A stretch of 8,988 bases of DNA from CAZLAJ01 sp964644605. Lineage in GTDB: Bacteria > Patescibacteriota > Microgenomatia > UBA1406 > GWC2-37-13. Below, piece by piece: positions 6,365 to 8,988 of this stretch. The position numbers were made by a program, and so were the translations under genes. The stretch is from positions 1-8,988 of the forward strand of contig CAZXWS010000062.1 in assembly GCA_964644605.1 (NCBI GenBank). Reading direction: 5' to 3'. The stretch's first letter is position 1. Each line of letters starts with the position of its first letter. Under the pieces are notes generated by a model, which saw only the letters and a program-made list of their open reading frames with translations, made no database searches and was not told the DNA's origin.

Positions 6365-6393
6365 TTGACTTGTATAGCGAGATTTATTATGAT
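6365..6393 (+). promoter_or_regulatory. Promoter of the plus-strand membrane-protein/PilX operon
   Basis: TTGACT (6365-6370), 17-base spacer, TATGAT (6388-6393): five of six matches in each box with ideal spacing. The seventh base after the -10 is the A of the ATG at 6400, so the predicted transcript begins at the start codon itself. This decides the start of the gene. Confidence 0.75.
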
Positions 6394-6399
6394 GGAACC

Positions 6400-7014
6400 A
6401 TGCAGGTGAATAAAAGTATAGTTGTCTTTATTATCTTGCTCGTTTTTATTGTTTTAGCAGCAAATATATACTTCTTTGCTCAACTATCAAAACCTACCCC
6501 ATTGATAAACACACAAATACCTACATATGGTGTCAGCTCTACCCCCATTCACAATACAAAAAACTCACAGCTTGCCAAAGTTAATAAAGTCACACGTCCA
6601 ACAATTCCACCATTTAAGACAGAATTTAAATCAAATGAAAAAATATGGCCCAGTTATACAAATACACAATTTAACTATTCAATAAGTTACCCACCTGAAT
6701 TTACTATAAATCCTCGCGGAAAAGTAGGAAATTATTTAGATATGATAGGACTACTCTACGAATACCAAAATAAAAAATATACAATATTGACAATAGGTGT
6801 TGTTGATACACCCGCTCCAGAAAAACAAATGACAGTACAACAGCAACTAGATAATAATATGTATCCTCTGACCCAGTATATTTTTCCTTACCCGAATGGT
6901 GGAAATAAAATGCAAATATCAGTCACAGGTTTTGTTTACCCATCTACAAATTTAAACCACACATTTTCTGATGTAATCAATCGGGTGGGATTATCACTAC
7001 AAATTCAAAAATGA
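6400..7014 (+). CDS. Single-pass membrane protein, function unknown
   Basis: A 204-residue protein beginning MQVNKS, with one strongly hydrophobic segment (about residues 7-27), a Pro/Thr/Asn-rich linker (about 30-80) and a small extracytoplasmic domain. That domain starts near W83 and contains FNYSISYPPEF (91-101), a 'tyrosine-x-serine-hydrophobic-x-tyrosine-proline-proline' pattern common in short anchored domains with a PsbP-like fold; this comparison is tentative. The frame is open from 6289, but I take the ATG at 6400 because the longer form would place the promoter (6365-6393) inside the gene and would put 37 extra residues before an otherwise standard membrane anchor. It overlaps the PilX-like gene by four bases (ATGA), so the two are translationally coupled and the protein probably works with that pilus-type component at the cell surface. 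The N-terminus resembles that of the gene at 7908 (M-x-VNK followed by a membrane segment). Confidence 0.8.
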   Translation: MQVNKSIVVFIILLVFIVLAANIYFFAQLSKPTPLINTQIPTYGVSSTPIHNTKNSQLAKVNKVTRPTIPPFKTEFKSNEKIWPSYTNTQFNYSISYPPEFTINPRGKVGNYLDMIGLLYEYQNKKYTILTIGVVDTPAPEKQMTVQQQLDNNMYPLTQYIFPYPNGGNKMQISVTGFVYPSTNLNHTFSDVINRVGLSLQIQK

Positions 7015-7853
7015 ATACGCAAATAAGTCAAAAAGGAGGGCAGGTTCTGCTTATAGTTATAATGGTAGTAGCAACATTATTAACGGTGGTACTGTCACTA
7101 GTATTTAAATCTCAGACAGAAACTCAAATCACCCATTTAGAAGAACAAAATCAAAAAGCGCTTGCCGCGGCAGAAGCAGCTATTGATACTGCATTAAAAC
7201 AACAATCTAATATTTCATTTGGCTCAAATAGTAACTTTCTCACTAATTTTCAGGGGTATACCGGACAAGCAACATTATCAACAAATATTAAAAATACCTT
7301 TGTTTCACCGCTTTTACAACCCGATGAACAGTACACTTATTATTTGGTAACCTATGATCCGGCAGCCGCTCCGGCGAGTCGCTTAGGGTCTGACTATTAT
7401 ACAGCTGGATTTACTATATACTTCGGAACAACCGCCTCCACTACATGCGCCAGCAGAAATACTCCAGCCCTTGAACTCACCTATATCAGTGCAAACCCGT
7501 CAGCTCCGCCAGCTTACACGGTCACAAAACGTCTAGCAGAGCCGTGCATTACCGGCAAAATTGTCGGATCACCCGACATTAGTGTTACAAGTTTAGCTAA
7601 CTCACCAGAAAAAGTAGAAAGTATATCTTATTATTTTAAAACATCTTCGCTTACTGCCCCTGCTAATACAAAACTTGTTATTATCCGTCCTCTCTTTTCA
7701 AGTACAAAAATTGGAGTTATTGGAACGAACCTTAAACCGCAAGGTCAGTATGTTACATCCTCAGCACAGACACCCGACGGTATTGAAAAAAAAGTACAAC
7801 TCTTTCAGTCATTTCCGCAAATTCCAGCAGAATTTTTTCTCACAAGTTTCTAA
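7011..7853 (+). CDS. PilX-like type IV pilus-associated protein
   Basis: A 280-residue protein with a short polar N-terminus (MNTQISQKGGQ), a membrane helix (about 11-32) and an amphipathic helix running into EEQNQKALAAAEAAIDTAL (44-62). The order 'KGGQ-hydrophobic helix-S/T-rich-AAEAAID' is the pattern of the N-terminal domain of PilX-type minor pilin-like proteins, where an AAEAAL motif follows the membrane helix. The rest is a beta-rich, Ser/Thr-rich extracytoplasmic domain with two cysteines (C146 and C179) that could form a disulfide, and a basic/hydrophobic C-terminus. No prepilin-peptidase site with G followed by FxxxE is clear. It starts inside the stop of the preceding gene (ATGA), and no other pilus genes (assembly ATPase, PilC, PilD) are in the window. 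The family call rests on the N-terminus only. Confidence 0.75.
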   Translation: MNTQISQKGGQVLLIVIMVVATLLTVVLSLVFKSQTETQITHLEEQNQKALAAAEAAIDTALKQQSNISFGSNSNFLTNFQGYTGQATLSTNIKNTFVSPLLQPDEQYTYYLVTYDPAAAPASRLGSDYYTAGFTIYFGTTASTTCASRNTPALELTYISANPSAPPAYTVTKRLAEPCITGKIVGSPDISVTSLANSPEKVESISYYFKTSSLTAPANTKLVIIRPLFSSTKIGVIGTNLKPQGQYVTSSAQTPDGIEKKVQLFQSFPQIPAEFFLTSF

Positions 7854-7877
7854 ATTAATACATTGATTTATAGTAAC

Positions 7878-7907
7878 TTGACTATATTTTAATAGTTATA
7901 ATACAAT
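7878..7907 (+). promoter_or_regulatory. Promoter directly before the 7908 gene
   Basis: TTGACT (7878-7883), 18-base spacer, TACAAT (7902-7907). A perfect TATAAT (7897-7902) overlaps the -10 but lacks a -35 at the right distance. Both versions place the start of transcription within about 0-7 bases of the GTG codons at 7908 and 7914, so the mRNA should be leaderless or nearly so. Confidence 0.6.
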
Positions 7908-8531
7908 GTGAAGGTGAATAAACTTAATTTACTTCTTTTATTCTTCGCTGTAATTGTTTTACTCATAATATCTGGTGAATTTTATATTCTCAAAAACCAC
8001 ATTACACTTAATGTACCTTTTAAGGAAAAACAAATTAATGTATCTCCAAGTATCGCCCCACCTTATAAAATTATTTATGGTTCAGGAAATAACATACTGT
8101 ATACATCAGACCTTTCGAGTATCTTCCAAGGAGTCGGCGTAATTTATAAAGAAAATAAAAAAGGGGTAAAATATGCGGATCAAATAATTGGAATATTTGA
8201 AAAATGGAAACCTTCTGTTGATGGACCTGATCGATATATGGTTTTGAAAAATCCTTTTAATGAAGAACTATATTCAATTCGAACAACATGGAAAAATGAA
8301 AATACAAGCACTACAACTATATTAAAAGAAGATCTTACACAAATCATGTCAACCGGTCCTACACAAAAATACTTAAAAAAAATCGGTCCACTTGAACAAA
8401 ATCTGAATTTATTTGCAAAAGGTCGGGTAGTAATCACAAACCTAGATGTAAATAAAGACTCACAAAATAACTCAATGACTTACACTAGTTCAGATGGTAG
8501 TTATCGCACCGCCTGGTTAGTTATTAGATAA
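7908..8531 (+). CDS. Single-pass membrane protein, function unknown
   Basis: A 207-residue protein: short N-terminus MKVNKLN, a membrane segment (about 8-27), then an extracytoplasmic domain of about 170 residues with no recognised motif, no cysteines, many Asn/Lys/Thr residues, and an ending TYTSSDGSYRTAWLVIR. The start is GTG at 7908 because it gives the same M-x-VNK beginning as the gene at 6400; a second in-frame GTG at 7914 fits equally well with the promoter. The upstream gap of 54 bases contains a promoter, so this gene and the next may form a separate transcript. The next gene starts one base after its stop, which implies coupling. Its setting between a PilX-like and a secreted proline-rich protein suggests a cell-surface role, by association only. 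Confidence 0.75.
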   Translation: MKVNKLNLLLLFFAVIVLLIISGEFYILKNHITLNVPFKEKQINVSPSIAPPYKIIYGSGNNILYTSDLSSIFQGVGVIYKENKKGVKYADQIIGIFEKWKPSVDGPDRYMVLKNPFNEELYSIRTTWKNENTSTTTILKEDLTQIMSTGPTQKYLKKIGPLEQNLNLFAKGRVVITNLDVNKDSQNNSMTYTSSDGSYRTAWLVIR

Positions 8532-8532
8532 T

Positions 8533-8988
8533 ATGAAAAAAATCATTATATATATTCTATCGATTTCCTTTTTCAGCATAATAGGACTCATTACTCTTGC
8601 CAACATAACGAACGTTTTAGCAGCTCCTTGTATTTGTTATACACGATGTAACGGCAATAGCTGCTCCGACTATTGTTGTTTTTGCTCAAGCCAGCCACCC
8701 TGTGTTCCTCAGGCAGATACCTGCAGCACAACACCATACGATACCTGTGGTCCAGCTCCAACAAATACTCCAATGCCACCCACAAACACTCCTGTACCTC
8801 CGACAAACACTCCAGTTCCACCTACAAATACACCAATTCCGACAAACACTCCTATACCTCCAACTAACCCTCCACCACCCACCCCAACTAACTCACCGAT
8901 TCCCCCTCCAACCGCAGGACCAACGAGCACGTGTAGTTGTAATGCTGGGTATTACTGTGTTACCTGTGGACCCTACGCCTGTATTCAG
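8533..8988 (+). CDS. Secreted cysteine-rich protein with PTNTP proline repeats (3' end missing)
   Basis: The frame is open from the ATG at 8533 to the right edge, 152 residues so far. It begins with a signal peptide: MKK, a hydrophobic core (about 4-23) and a likely cleavage site at VLA/AP (around 30-31). The mature part starts with a dense cysteine region (ten Cys: 33, 35, 39, 44, 48, 49, 51, 57, 64, 72), continues with a proline/threonine spacer of seven-residue units (PTNTPVP and variants, 76-116), a further proline-rich part, and a second cysteine cluster (134, 136, 142, 145, 150) that runs off the edge. The spacer should be an extended rod, and paired cysteine domains on both sides suggest disulfide-linked modules outside the cell. 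The start lies one base after the preceding stop, with no Shine-Dalgarno sequence. Similar PTNTP spacers are common in CPR and Chloroflexi surface proteins, from general knowledge. Function unknown. Confidence 0.85.
   Translation, partial: MKKIIIYILSISFFSIIGLITLANITNVLAAPCICYTRCNGNSCSDYCCFCSSQPPCVPQADTCSTTPYDTCGPAPTNTPMPPTNTPVPPTNTPVPPTNTPIPTNTPIPPTNPPPPTPTNSPIPPPTAGPTSTCSCNAGYYCVTCGPYACIQ
8758..8880 (+). repeat. 21-base tandem repeat encoding PTNTPxP units
   Basis: Inside the secreted protein gene, a 21-base period codes for PTNTPMP, PTNTPVP, PTNTPVP, PTNTPIP, a shortened TNTPIP, and a diverged PTNPPPP. The units differ mostly at wobble bases (AAT/AAC, ACT/ACA, CCT/CCA/CCG), so selection seems to hold the protein repeat. 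The one unit lacking a proline codon suggests slippage or repeat change. Confidence 0.85.

Noticed and set aside
6289..6399. Longer N-terminus (37 residues) for the first plus-strand gene
   Set aside because: It contains a good promoter with correct spacing to the ATG at 6400, and the added residues do not resemble a signal peptide or anchor.
7032..7039. AAAGGAGG as a Shine-Dalgarno site for an internal start in the PilX-like gene
   Set aside because: It lies within codons for the conserved KGG before the membrane helix, and a downstream start would remove part of that helix.
8758..8880. Tandem repeat considered as CRISPR
   Set aside because: The repeats are contiguous with no spacers, in frame, and vary at wobble positions, so they are a protein repeat.
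8709..8930. Minus-strand glycine/valine-rich frame
   Set aside because: It is the reverse image of the proline/threonine repeat of the secreted protein gene.

Overview
The window looks like a piece of a chromosome from a small-genome, host- or community-dependent bacterium, most likely a Candidate Phyla Radiation (Patescibacteria) lineage such as Microgenomates. The reasons are indirect: AT-rich DNA, many short single-pass membrane proteins, a membrane-anchored cohesin-like protein, a PilX-like pilus component, a secreted protein with proline/threonine repeats (PTNTP units), almost no Shine-Dalgarno sequences, and a B12-dependent ribonucleotide reductase as the only recognisable metabolic enzyme apart from its cofactor enzyme. 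TGA is used as a stop, so the recoded lineages (Gracilibacteria/SR1) are unlikely. The phylum is an inference, not a proof.

Layout. A truncated tRNA (Asp-like 5' half) leaves the window at the left edge on the minus strand. Next comes a minus-strand cohesin-like membrane protein with its own strong promoter. The central block (about 759 to 6217, all minus strand) reads, in transcription order, nrdR, nrdJ, pduO, a cobalamin riboswitch, an unknown 461-residue zinc-ribbon protein, and an unknown 146-residue protein. The right third is on the plus strand and diverges from nrdR: a single-pass membrane protein, a PilX-like protein overlapping it by ATGA, a second short membrane protein with its own promoter, and a secreted cysteine-rich, proline-rich protein cut off by the right edge.

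How it works together. NrdJ makes deoxynucleotides using adenosylcobalamin, PduO makes adenosylcobalamin from reduced cobalamin and ATP, and NrdR is the nucleotide-sensing repressor of ribonucleotide reductase genes. Two NrdR boxes 30 bp apart lie directly in front of nrdR, so the operon is probably autoregulated. The cobalamin riboswitch sits five bases after the pduO stop and so leaves the B12-using genes outside its control. It overlaps the naive start of the unknown zinc-ribbon gene and should control that gene's translation.

The most interesting points are this orphan gene under B12 control, an unusual architecture of the riboswitch, and promoters that lie so close to start codons that several mRNAs here should be leaderless or nearly so. 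No gene-free stretch exceeds 300 bases; the longest (6218 to 6399) holds the NrdR boxes, an inverted repeat and a promoter.
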